DNA from: Sorangium aterium
GTDB taxonomy: Bacteria; Myxococcota_A; Polyangia; Polyangiales; Polyangiaceae
Direction: 5' to 3'
NCBI RefSeq assembly: GCF_028368935.1
Contig: NZ_JAQNDK010000002.1
Span: 1,550,001 to 1,614,000 of the forward strand
Length of the DNA: 64,000 nucleotides
Positions 52,389 to 60,188 of this stretch are shown here, one piece after another. The notes under the pieces are model-generated. The model made no database searches, was not told the origin of the DNA, and saw nothing but the letters and a program-made list of their open reading frames with translations. Position 1 is the first letter of the stretch; each line of letters begins with the position of its first letter. A program made the position numbers and the translations under genes.

Positions 52389-53792
52389 TCAGCGCGCCGT
52401 GCTCGCCGGATAGGTCCAGTAGAGGGCGGCGCGGATGCCCTCCAGCTCCTTCGGGCGCAGGAAGCCGATGGAGCGGCTGGCACGCACGTACTTCCACTCT
52501 TCTTCGGGCGTGGCGACGCGCTGGGCGCCCTCGCGGTGCGGCTCCATGCGCTGCGTGTCCGCGCGGTGCGGCTCCATGCGCTGCGTGTCCACGCGGTGCC
52601 CCTCCAGGCGCTGCCGCTGCTTGCCGTCGGGCTTCGGGAGCGCATAGACGTCGAACCGAGCGCCGAAGTCGGCGGGGGAGGCGCTCGTCCGGGCGGGGCG
52701 GATACCGCGCGTGGAGTGCTGGTTGATCCATGGCAGCCGGCTCGGCTCGCCGAGGCGCACGTTGTACCGCTCGAGGGGCATCTCGCCGTACGGCGTCGGG
52801 CGCTCGATCACGAGGTAGATCTCCGGCGCGTCGAGCACGTCCTCGGGGATGTCCTGCGCCACGAAGCGGCCCTCCGACTCGACGAGCTGGATGGTCGGCG
52901 TCGTGAGGGGCAGCCCGTCGATCCGGGCCTCGATCGCGTAGATCAGGTCGCCGAACAGGCCGCCGAGGTTGTCGTGATCGTACCTCGGAAGGAGGCTGTC
53001 GGGCAGCGTGCCCTCCACGAGGTGGAGCTCCACGAGGAGCGACCGCAGCGCCGCGAGCACTGTATGCGGGTGCAGGCGCGCGTGCGAGCGGCTCTCGGCG
53101 CCCTGGGGAGCGTCGAGGAGCGCGTCGTCGAGGAGCGCGACGGCCTTCATCACCTCGGCGCGCCCGCGCAGGAAGGCCTGCGTGGGGCCGGCCGACCTTC
53201 GGGCCTGGGCCACGTGCTTGCGCAGCTCGTCGGAATACCGGGTGAGCCGGTCTCGCAGCCCGACGAGGCGCGCGTGGAGATGGGGAGTCGATCGGAGCCG
53301 GAGGAGGGGTGGGACGACGGCCGGAGCGACGTAAAACGCCTTGCCGTCGCGCGTCTCGAAGCGCCCCACGTGCAGCGATCGGCCGCGCGCGGACGCCTCC
53401 TTGAACGACAGCTCGGATCGGAGGGTGATGCGGGGGGTCCCCACGGCGCCCGCCCGCTGGCCCTCGGCGGGCTCCGCGGGGAGCACGTGGAAGTACACGT
53501 CGACCTCGGGCGTGCCCGCGGCCTTGAGCTTCGCGGGCTCCGGGAGAGAGAGGTTGTCGGAGGAGCGGACGATCGGCCCGCCGGGCATGGCGGCCGTCGC
53601 CCTCTCGAGGCGCAGGATCCCGCGCGAGAGGTCGCCGGGATCCCATTCCAGCTCGATCCAGCCGTACGCCGGGAGCCCGGGAGCCTCGGCCCGCGCGCGG
53701 GATTCCTCGGACAGGGACTCCTCCAGAGACTCGAAGTCTTCCGGGCGGAGGATCTGTCCGAGGTGCCAGTCGACGCGGCCGAGGCTCTCCAT
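52389..53792 (-). CDS. tssK: TssK T6SS baseplate-membrane connector
   Basis: A 467-residue protein starting at ATG 53792 (GGGAG seven bases before it). It has the TssK-type start RVDWHLGQILRPEDFESL, the coiled shaft region, FGDLIYAIEARIDGLPL and a C-terminal domain with LPKPDGKQRQRLEG. A tandem repeat near residues 400-425 (DTQRMEPHRA and copies) is inserted before the end SRSIGFLRPKELEGIRAAL. TssK links the baseplate to TssL/TssM. It lies 11 bases after the tube gene. Confidence 0.85.
   Translation of the reverse strand: MESLGRVDWHLGQILRPEDFESLEESLSEESRARAEAPGLPAYGWIELEWDPGDLSRGILRLERATAAMPGGPIVRSSDNLSLPEPAKLKAAGTPEVDVYFHVLPAEPAEGQRAGAVGTPRITLRSELSFKEASARGRSLHVGRFETRDGKAFYVAPAVVPPLLRLRSTPHLHARLVGLRDRLTRYSDELRKHVAQARRSAGPTQAFLRGRAEVMKAVALLDDALLDAPQGAESRSHARLHPHTVLAALRSLLVELHLVEGTLPDSLLPRYDHDNLGGLFGDLIYAIEARIDGLPLTTPTIQLVESEGRFVAQDIPEDVLDAPEIYLVIERPTPYGEMPLERYNVRLGEPSRLPWINQHSTRGIRPARTSASPADFGARFDVYALPKPDGKQRQRLEGHRVDTQRMEPHRADTQRMEPHREGAQRVATPEEEWKYVRASRSIGFLRPKELEGIRAALYWTYPASTAR
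52533..52605. repeat. 30-base tandem repeat in tssK
   Basis: GCGGTGCGGCTCCATGCGCT recurs at 52533 and 52563 as part of a 30-base unit, with a diverged third copy after 52593. It encodes repeats of the type DTQRMEPHR in frame on the minus strand. Confidence 0.85.
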
Positions 53793-53803
53793 CTCGTCTC
53801 CCG

Positions 53804-54373
53804 TCAGCCGAGGGCCAGGCCCCAGGACTTGACGACGTTCTTCTGATCGGCGGTCGCGATGTGGAGGGTCTGCGCGCTGGGCTGCGGCTTGATCCCGATC
53901 TGGAACGAGTAGTTGATCGGAGACTGCACCTCGGTGGAGGCGTCGTCGGCGACCGAGACGTTGAGGTCCTCCCCGCGCTTCTCGAGCAGGCCGTTCATGT
54001 CGGTCTGGTTCGCGTGGAACGCGAGGTAGTACTTCTTCGCGACGGGGTCGTAGTCGTACACAGCGAACTGGTACACGACCTCGACGCTCGTCAGGCTGTT
54101 GATGATCAGGCTCGCGAGGGTCTGCCGGTTCGGCGCCGAGACCTGGCCGGAGAGGTACACCGCGTCGGTGACGCCCGTCTCCCACAGGGCGCCGCTCAGC
54201 ACCGCCACGCACTTGAGATCCGTGGTGGGGTTCGTCGGGTCCTTGCAGGTCTGATCGACCGTGAGATCCGTGCCGGCGACCTTGATCTTGGTCAGGTAGC
54301 CGACAGGGGTCTGCTTGTCCTTCTTGTAGTTGTATCCCTGGTAGATATCGAGGCTTCTTCTGTATTCAGGCAT
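53804..54373 (-). CDS. Candidate tail-tube (Hcp-like) protein
   Basis: A 189-residue soluble protein between the sheath and tssK genes, 33 bases after the sheath stop: the slot where tube proteins often lie. It starts EYRRSLDIYQGYNYKKDK and is beta-rich (AGTDLTVDQTCKD, NSLTSVEVVYQFAVYDYDP, KYYLAFHANQTDMNGLL and SPINYSFQIGIKPQPSAQTL), ending NVVKSWGLALG. It lacks a clear canonical Hcp motif, and no other Hcp is seen, so calling it the tube subunit is inference from position, size and strand content. It could also be an accessory tube initiator. Confidence 0.5.
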   Translation of the reverse strand: MPEYRRSLDIYQGYNYKKDKQTPVGYLTKIKVAGTDLTVDQTCKDPTNPTTDLKCVAVLSGALWETGVTDAVYLSGQVSAPNRQTLASLIINSLTSVEVVYQFAVYDYDPVAKKYYLAFHANQTDMNGLLEKRGEDLNVSVADDASTEVQSPINYSFQIGIKPQPSAQTLHIATADQKNVVKSWGLALG

Positions 54374-54406
54374 GGCAGCTCGTCCTTTCCTCGGATCGCT
54401 TCAGGA

Positions 54407-57400
54407 TCACTTGCCGCCCAGGCTGGCTTCGAGGCGCAGCTCGACGTCCATGCCCTCGAACTGCACGTGCGGGAGGACCGAGATGACCGACTTGTACCAG
54501 CCGAACGGCCCGGGCTTCGGCTCCACGGTCACCGAGGTGGCCTTGAAGGGGTAGTAGCGGAGCGTGAGATCGTCCGGGTTGGTCACGGTGGTGACGTAGC
54601 CGGAGAGCCACTCGGCCAGCGACTTCTGGATGTAGTCGCCGTCCGCGGTCGACCCGATGTAGTCGCGCACCATCGCCTTGACGTAGTGCGCGATGATCGT
54701 GATCGAGTAGGTGTACGCGAGGTTCGTGACGAGGAAGGAGTTCTTCGTCGCGACGTCCTCGAGGAAGTTCCTGCCCTTCTTCACGGACTGGGCGCTGAAG
54801 AACGTGGCGACCGCCTCGCCCTTCTTGTGCACGAGCGCGATGAGCCCGTTCCTCGCGAACTGGTACTCTCGGTAATCGGGGATCACGATCTCGACGGGCG
54901 GGAGGAACTCCTCCTTGCCGTCGACCCCGATGGCCTTCGTGCCGTAGACGATCTCGTCGTCCTTGCGCGTGTACGAGAAGACGGTGAGGCCGTCCACCCT
55001 GCCGCCGCCCTTCGGGCCGCGGATGTGCTGCGCCCACTCGCTCGTCGCGTACGAGCGGATGAGGTTCTTGCCGAACAGCACCACGGGGTTGCCCCAGAGG
55101 AAGTTGTTCTCGTCGCCCGGCCGCTCGGGGTGCACCGTCTCTTCGTAGGCGATCTCGTTGCCGAGCTCGGGCTCTCCCGTCGAGCCCCACGGCGTCCGGA
55201 CGAGGTACCGCGGCAGGATCAGGCCGATGTAGGCGGCGTAGTCCTCGTCGCGGAAGGCGTCCCATTTGCCGTACTTCGGGTTGGACAGGACGGCGTCGAG
55301 ATCGGCCAGATCGGCCACGTCCTGCATCGAGTCCTTGCCGATGAACTTGCTGTTCGCCGAGGCGAGGAACGGGCAGTGCGCGGACGCCGCGATCTTCGAC
55401 ATGGTACGCAGCCACCTGATGTCGGCGCCGTCGCCCCGCACGTCCTCGAACTCGTAGAGCCCGAGCATGGTCGCGAACGGCTCCCCGCCGTACCGGTCGT
55501 ACTCCTCGATGTAGACCTTGCGGAAGAGCGCGCTGGAGAAGATGTCGGAGTCGTGATCCAGGAAGTCGTTGCGCAGCTCCTCGCGCGTGACGTCGAGGAA
55601 ATCGATCACGATGTTCTCCTGCTGGACGTACTGGCAGAGATCTTCGAGCCCCTTCCAGTTCCGCTCCAGCTCCTGGAACCCGGGAGCGTGGTAGATATCG
55701 TCCAGGTATTCGCTGAGCTGTCGATCCACCTGGGCGCTGAGCTTCGAGCAGACGTCGAGGAGCTCGCTCAGGTTGGCGCCCTTGCCGGAATACAGCTTGA
55801 GCTTCGAGCCGGGCGCCAGAGGGCCGGTCGGCTTGGTCGTCACGATGTCCACGTTGAGGAGGAGCGCGGCGAGCTCGTTCATGAGCCTCGCGCCGTCGCT
55901 CACGGTGACGTCGTGATCGCGGAACTCGACCTTCGAATAGCGCACGGGCGCGCCGTTCTGGGGGGCCGGGCCCTGCAGCTTGACGAGCGCCAGCGCCCCG
56001 TTCTTGTCGACCGTCTCTCCCACGGACGAGCCGACCGCGCTGAGCACCGCCCTCTGGAGCTCCGGCGGCGCGCCCGACGAGCCGCCGGCCGACGCGGCGG
56101 CGGGCGCCGCGGGCTTCACGATGGCGAGCTGCTGGTAGCCGGGCTGCAGAGCGGCCTGCAGGGCGAGGAGGCCTGATGTGTCGTTCTCCAGGGCGGCGCG
56201 CATCGTGTCGCGGAGCGCGGGCACGTTGCGCAGCTCACTCTTGAGCGATCCGAGCAGCTCGCTGATGATCCCGAGGCGGTTCAGCTCCGGGATGTTCGAC
56301 GCGATGGTGTCGGGGTTGAACGCCGCGATGGAGTCGAACGGCAGGACGCGCTCGGCGTTCAAGGGGATCTTGCCGTTCGGCACGACCGGCGGGATCGGCG
56401 AGAGGGGGGCGGCGTTCAGCGCGTCCGACGACGTCTTCACGCCCTCGGCGCTGGCCTGGGCCCTTGTGGCGACGTCCTTCCGGACCTGGGTCCTGGCGTC
56501 GGTGGCGTCCGCGGCCGTGGCGCTCTGCCCCTTGGCGATCAGGGCGGCGAGCGCGTCGTGGGCCGCCTTCGCGGCGCTGGCGGCGTCCTTGGCGGCCCCG
56601 CCCGCCGACTTCGCGAAATCGATAAGGTCGCGGGCCTTCTGCAGCGCGGCCTCCGCGTCGGCAGCGGCCTTGTCCAGATCCGCGCCGCTCTTGCCGTCGA
56701 GCGCGGTGACCTTGGTCGCCGAGGCATCTGTGGCGGTCTTGGCGGTGTCCGCGGCGCCCTTGGCCGCGGCCGCGGCCTTCACCGAGGCGTCGGCGGCGTC
56801 CTTCGCGTCTTGCAGCGTCGTGGCGCCGAGCGCGGTCTTCACCGCGTCCGGCAGCGCATCGATGCTGAGGGCGTCGGTGGCGGTCTTCTGCGCGCCCGCG
56901 TCCGTGACCTGCTGAGTCGCTCGATCGACGGCCGCCGCCGCGTCCACGGCGAAGCCCTTCTGCTCGTCCGGGACCAGGCCTGCCCACTGATCCATCGTGA
57001 TCGGCGTGGCCACGACCTTGGTCTCGTCCTGCTCGGATTTCTGGACGTAAAGTCTCGTTCTAAAGGCCCTCTCGCCCTTGCCGACCGTCTCGACCACGCC
57101 CGCGACGACGCCGACCGGCTCGTCCCGCGCCGGGATCGTGAACAGGCCGCGCACCTTGCCGCCGCCGCCGAGGCCCGCGTCGATCATCGTGGGCAGGCTG
57201 TCGGCGACGAGCTCGACCTGGGCGCCGAAGGAGAGCTTGCCGGCCACCTTGCAGAGGCCGTTCTGGTCCTCGGTGCTCGCGAAGCTCGCCGAGCCGGAGA
57301 GCTTCACCTGCACGCTCTCGGGCGTTCCCTCGGACGCCTTGCTGGCGGGGAGAGCGCCGGTGAGCTGGAGGTTCGTGATGGTCCCGGGCAGGTCGGTGGC

Positions 57401-57697
57401 GAGCCACGGCTCGAGCTTCACATAGGGGAGCAGCTCCCCCATGAACTTGTCCACCCTGGCGCCCAGCACGCCGAAGACGTACGAGCGAATGGGCCTGTCA
57501 TAGAGGGAGGGGAGGTGGGAGACCCGGTTTGCGTACTCACCTTCGGCGTGAGCGTGGTCCCCGGTGAAGTTGCCGAGCACGAGCAGCCGGAAGGGCAGCT
57601 TCTTCTGCGCCTCCGTCCCGCTGATGCGCGTCCTGTAGCGGAGCATCAGCCGGGAGCGGAACCGTTCTGGGAAAGGATAGGGAAATTGATTGCTCAC
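54407..57697 (-). CDS. Fused TssB-TssC T6SS contractile sheath protein
   Basis: A 1096-residue protein from a GTG at 57697 with AGGAG nine bases before it. The N-terminus is TssB-like: RLMLRYRTRISGTEAQKKLP, then FRLLVLGNFTGDHA. An Ala/Asp/Lys-rich helical insertion at about residues 225-440 follows. The TssB C-terminal part returns at about 445-505 (VLPFDSIAAFNPDTIASNIP, then NRLGIISELLGSLKSELRNV). From about 615 the protein is TssC: YHAPGFQELERNWKGLEDL, SDIFSSALFRKVYIEEYDRY, GEPFATMLGLYEFEDV, CPFLASANSKFIG and SAQSVKKGRNFLED. The normal TssB and TssC are two genes; here one chain makes both sheath layers. No separate tssB or tssC is in the window. Confidence 0.85.
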   Translation of the reverse strand: MSNQFPYPFPERFRSRLMLRYRTRISGTEAQKKLPFRLLVLGNFTGDHAHAEGEYANRVSHLPSLYDRPIRSYVFGVLGARVDKFMGELLPYVKLEPWLATDLPGTITNLQLTGALPASKASEGTPESVQVKLSGSASFASTEDQNGLCKVAGKLSFGAQVELVADSLPTMIDAGLGGGGKVRGLFTIPARDEPVGVVAGVVETVGKGERAFRTRLYVQKSEQDETKVVATPITMDQWAGLVPDEQKGFAVDAAAAVDRATQQVTDAGAQKTATDALSIDALPDAVKTALGATTLQDAKDAADASVKAAAAAKGAADTAKTATDASATKVTALDGKSGADLDKAAADAEAALQKARDLIDFAKSAGGAAKDAASAAKAAHDALAALIAKGQSATAADATDARTQVRKDVATRAQASAEGVKTSSDALNAAPLSPIPPVVPNGKIPLNAERVLPFDSIAAFNPDTIASNIPELNRLGIISELLGSLKSELRNVPALRDTMRAALENDTSGLLALQAALQPGYQQLAIVKPAAPAAASAGGSSGAPPELQRAVLSAVGSSVGETVDKNGALALVKLQGPAPQNGAPVRYSKVEFRDHDVTVSDGARLMNELAALLLNVDIVTTKPTGPLAPGSKLKLYSGKGANLSELLDVCSKLSAQVDRQLSEYLDDIYHAPGFQELERNWKGLEDLCQYVQQENIVIDFLDVTREELRNDFLDHDSDIFSSALFRKVYIEEYDRYGGEPFATMLGLYEFEDVRGDGADIRWLRTMSKIAASAHCPFLASANSKFIGKDSMQDVADLADLDAVLSNPKYGKWDAFRDEDYAAYIGLILPRYLVRTPWGSTGEPELGNEIAYEETVHPERPGDENNFLWGNPVVLFGKNLIRSYATSEWAQHIRGPKGGGRVDGLTVFSYTRKDDEIVYGTKAIGVDGKEEFLPPVEIVIPDYREYQFARNGLIALVHKKGEAVATFFSAQSVKKGRNFLEDVATKNSFLVTNLAYTYSITIIAHYVKAMVRDYIGSTADGDYIQKSLAEWLSGYVTTVTNPDDLTLRYYPFKATSVTVEPKPGPFGWYKSVISVLPHVQFEGMDVELRLEASLGGK

Positions 57698-57774
57698 GAT
57701 CTTCTCCTGGGCGCGGGCTCTCACACCGCGGAGCAGGCATCACGAGCCTGACCGCCTTCCAGCGCGATATGGCC

Positions 57775-57790
57775 AGCATTTCACGGTCCA
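57775..57790 (-). promoter_or_regulatory. Candidate sigma-54 type promoter before the sheath gene
   Basis: On the minus strand TGGACCGTGAAATGCT has the GG-N10-GC spacing of a -24/-12 element. It differs from the consensus at two -24 bases and one -12 base. It is 78 bases before the sheath GTG, within the one long gap (139 bases) between T6SS genes. Sigma-54 control of T6SS and of myxobacterial genes is common, but this match is weak. Confidence 0.3.
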
Positions 57791-57836
57791 GCGGCCAGGG
57801 CCAAAGAAGCGCGGTGCAGCCCCGGTTCGCCTCGCT

Positions 57837-58727
57837 TCAATCGCCGCGCGAGCGCGGCGCGCGCCCCTCGAAGATCAGGCGCACTTCGGGCCGCGAGGCC
57901 ACGACGAGGGGCTCCACTCCCACCCTGCCGTCGCCGAGCCGGAGCGCCGCGCGCCCGTCCGGATCGACGAGCCAGACGCGGAGGAGCGCCTCGGTGGGGT
58001 CGAGCCCGCGCCATACCGTGTTTTCCAGCCGGCGCATCACCTCGACGGGCCAGTCATTTTCGGTCCACGTGTCGTTCGACGTCTTGAGGAGCACGACGTC
58101 GAACCCCCACGTCGGGGAGCGCACGGTGCCGCCGAGCATGGCCGAGCCGAGCGCCGCTCGCCCGAGCTCGGCCGCCATGGCGGCGAGCCTCTCGGTGAAC
58201 ATCCCTCTCCGGACGGAGACCTGGAATTCGGGGAATGCCCGCGAAAAGAGCCAATGCAGCCCCGAGGGGGTCGCGAGCCTCGAGATCTGCCGCAGCCTCT
58301 CGCCGAGGTACCGCCCCGCCGGAGCGAGCCAGCCGCTCGAGCCGGGGTCCAGGGCTTCGAGCCTGTCGCGGAGGAGCGCCGCGTCGATGTGCTCGATCAG
58401 CGTGAAGAGGGGCGGCCCGAGCAGCGGATCGGCCTCCAGCTCCCGGAAATACGACGGGAGCGCCGACGTGGCCGACCGGAGACCCAGGTTCAGCGTGATG
58501 GTCACTCCGGCGGGGCCGAATCCGATGGAGTCCACGGCCGAGGGCTGCGGCGCGGCGGACGAGCGGCCCCGGAGGTGGATGGGGCGGCCCGGAAAGAGGC
58601 GCTGGACGAGCCGGTAGAGCGCCCACGGCTCGAATCGCCGCGCGTGCTTCGCGAGCGCCGACTCCAGCTCTCCCGCGGGGGGCGCGCCCGGCGGGTCGGA
58701 GGAGGCGGGCAATCCGGGCGCGGCCAC
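57837..58727 (-). CDS. tssG: TssG T6SS baseplate protein
   Basis: A 296-residue soluble protein. It has the TssG-type start with a helix and RRFEPWALYRLVQRLFPG, then PQPSAVDSIGFGPAGVTITL and YFRELEADPLLGPPLFTLIE. LGGTVRSPTWGFDVVL comes in the C-terminal half. TssG pairs with TssF in the baseplate wedge. It lies 6 bases after the IglI-like gene. It is shorter than some members (about 330), so the match is of moderate strength. Confidence 0.78.
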   Translation of the reverse strand: MAAPGLPASSDPPGAPPAGELESALAKHARRFEPWALYRLVQRLFPGRPIHLRGRSSAAPQPSAVDSIGFGPAGVTITLNLGLRSATSALPSYFRELEADPLLGPPLFTLIEHIDAALLRDRLEALDPGSSGWLAPAGRYLGERLRQISRLATPSGLHWLFSRAFPEFQVSVRRGMFTERLAAMAAELGRAALGSAMLGGTVRSPTWGFDVVLLKTSNDTWTENDWPVEVMRRLENTVWRGLDPTEALLRVWLVDPDGRAALRLGDGRVGVEPLVVASRPEVRLIFEGRAPRSRGD

Positions 58728-58733
58728 CGCCGG

Positions 58734-59729
58734 TCACCCGTCCACGAAGGCGTCCAGGTCCACCTGGTAGAGCTGCTCCAGCGCCTCCCACCGCGGACTG
58801 CCCATCTCTTCCCAGCAGGGCGCGATCTCGTCGATGTGCGAGGCGAGCGCCTGGAAATAGGGCACGAAGACGTCGGGGAAGAACACCTTGGGATCGAAGC
58901 TCTTGAGGGTGCGGCGGAGGTCGTCCGCGATGACGGCCGCCTTCGGGTATTGCCCGCTCTCGACCAGCATGCTGAAGGCCTCGAGCTTCCGGAGGAGGTG
59001 CGCGAACGCCGGAGAGATGCGCAGCGTGCCCGAAGGAGCAGAGGTGTCCGGCGCCCGCGGGAAAGAGGAGCGGGCGGGCACTGTCTCCGAGGTGGGCGCC
59101 GGGTCGTCCTCGAAAGCCTCCGGGGCCTCTGGCGCGACGTCGGCCATCGGCTCGGGCGGGGGCTCGGGCCGCGGGGCCGGCCTGGCGGGCGCGGCGACCC
59201 GATCGAAGTGCGTCCTCACGCGCGCCTCCAGCTCGGAGAGCGAGTCCGTCGAGCGCGGCGCCGGGAGCGCCGCGGTGATGGCCTCGCGCAGCGCGGCCGA
59301 GGCGAGGAGCGCGGGCCCGCCGACGGCGTCGTGATCGGCGCGGCTCCACTGCTTGAAGGTCGCGTCCTTCATCCTCTCATGGACGTCGATGTGCTGGACG
59401 ATCGTCCGGAAGAGCGTCGAATACGCCCCATCGACCGTCCGCTCCTTGCGCTCCGCGGGGCGCAGCGCGCTCCACCGCTCGGCGACGGCCTTCCGGAGGG
59501 AGGTGAAGATCGGCGCGAGCGCCTGGGGCCCCTGCTCCGCGAACAGGCCGAGCGCATACGCGGTGATCACGCGCACGTCGGTCACCCCTTTTTCGAGGGC
59601 GCTCCTGGCCACATCCGCGCCGGTGATCGGGTCGTTCGCCATGGCGCTCTCGAGCGCGGGCAGACGGCCGTCCTCGGCGTCCCTCCCGCCGCCCGAGAGC
59701 GCCTTTTCGAGGAGCGCGGGGTCGAGCAT
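58734..59729 (-). CDS. IglI-family / TssA-like T6SS protein
   Basis: A 331-residue protein with an N-terminal helical domain of ImpA/IglI type (ARSALEKGVTDVRVITAYAL, then GLFAEQGPQALAPIFTSL and RTIVQHIDVHERMKD). A Pro/Glu-rich linker follows (about 175-235). A C-terminal helical domain follows (FAHLLRKLEAFSMLVESGQY, SFDPKVFFPDVFVPYFQALA and HIDEIAPCWEEM). IglI-family proteins occur with Francisella-type T6SS and related loci. It is probably the baseplate/assembly TssA counterpart. The gene lies 3 bases after the PAAR-like gene. Confidence 0.7.
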   Translation of the reverse strand: MLDPALLEKALSGGGRDAEDGRLPALESAMANDPITGADVARSALEKGVTDVRVITAYALGLFAEQGPQALAPIFTSLRKAVAERWSALRPAERKERTVDGAYSTLFRTIVQHIDVHERMKDATFKQWSRADHDAVGGPALLASAALREAITAALPAPRSTDSLSELEARVRTHFDRVAAPARPAPRPEPPPEPMADVAPEAPEAFEDDPAPTSETVPARSSFPRAPDTSAPSGTLRISPAFAHLLRKLEAFSMLVESGQYPKAAVIADDLRRTLKSFDPKVFFPDVFVPYFQALASHIDEIAPCWEEMGSPRWEALEQLYQVDLDAFVDG

Positions 59730-59732
59730 GCG

Positions 59733-60122
59733 TCAGACGTCCATCACCTTGAATTGCCCTGGATTGAGCACCTGGATGACCCCGCCCCAGGAGCACATGA
59801 GCTTGCAGGAGACGTCCGTGGCCGGCGGCCCTTTGATCATCACCTTGGTGTTGCCCGGCAGCCACGTCCCGGCCGGGACCGGCACGCACGGCATGGGCGT
59901 GAGCACGCCCAGCGCGGCCGAGGTGGCCGAGGCGACGGTGGGATTGGCGAGCGAGGTGCAGGCGCCGAACGGGGGAATGGTCGCTATCGCCGCCATGTCG
60001 GCGATGTTCGCGGAGGGCGCGCTCGCGAGCACGCCCTTCACGGGGAGCACGGCGAGCGTCGAGGGGGCGAGCCCGAAGCTGCACATCATGGTCGCGCCGG
60101 CGACGACCTGGGGACCGGACAT
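59733..60122 (-). CDS. DUF4280 PAAR-like protein, probable spike tip
   Basis: A 129-residue protein of the DUF4280 / PAAR-like type. It has SGPQVVAGATMMCSFGLAPS, then IPPFGACTSLANPTVA, GVLTPMPCVPVPAGTWLPG and KVMIKGPPATDVSCKLMCSW, ending VLNPGQFKVMDV. Six Cys could bind a metal. PAAR proteins cap the VgrG spike and carry effectors. It follows the DUF4135 gene by 66 bases and precedes the IglI-like gene by 3, linking the candidate cargo with the machine. AGAGGAG lies upstream of the ATG. Confidence 0.82.
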   Translation of the reverse strand: MSGPQVVAGATMMCSFGLAPSTLAVLPVKGVLASAPSANIADMAAIATIPPFGACTSLANPTVASATSAALGVLTPMPCVPVPAGTWLPGNTKVMIKGPPATDVSCKLMCSWGGVIQVLNPGQFKVMDV

Positions 60123-60188
60123 GGAAGGCGCTCCTCTCGCAGGAGCGCGAGCATGCCCGAGGCGAGGGGAGGAGTGAAGTTTTCGGGA

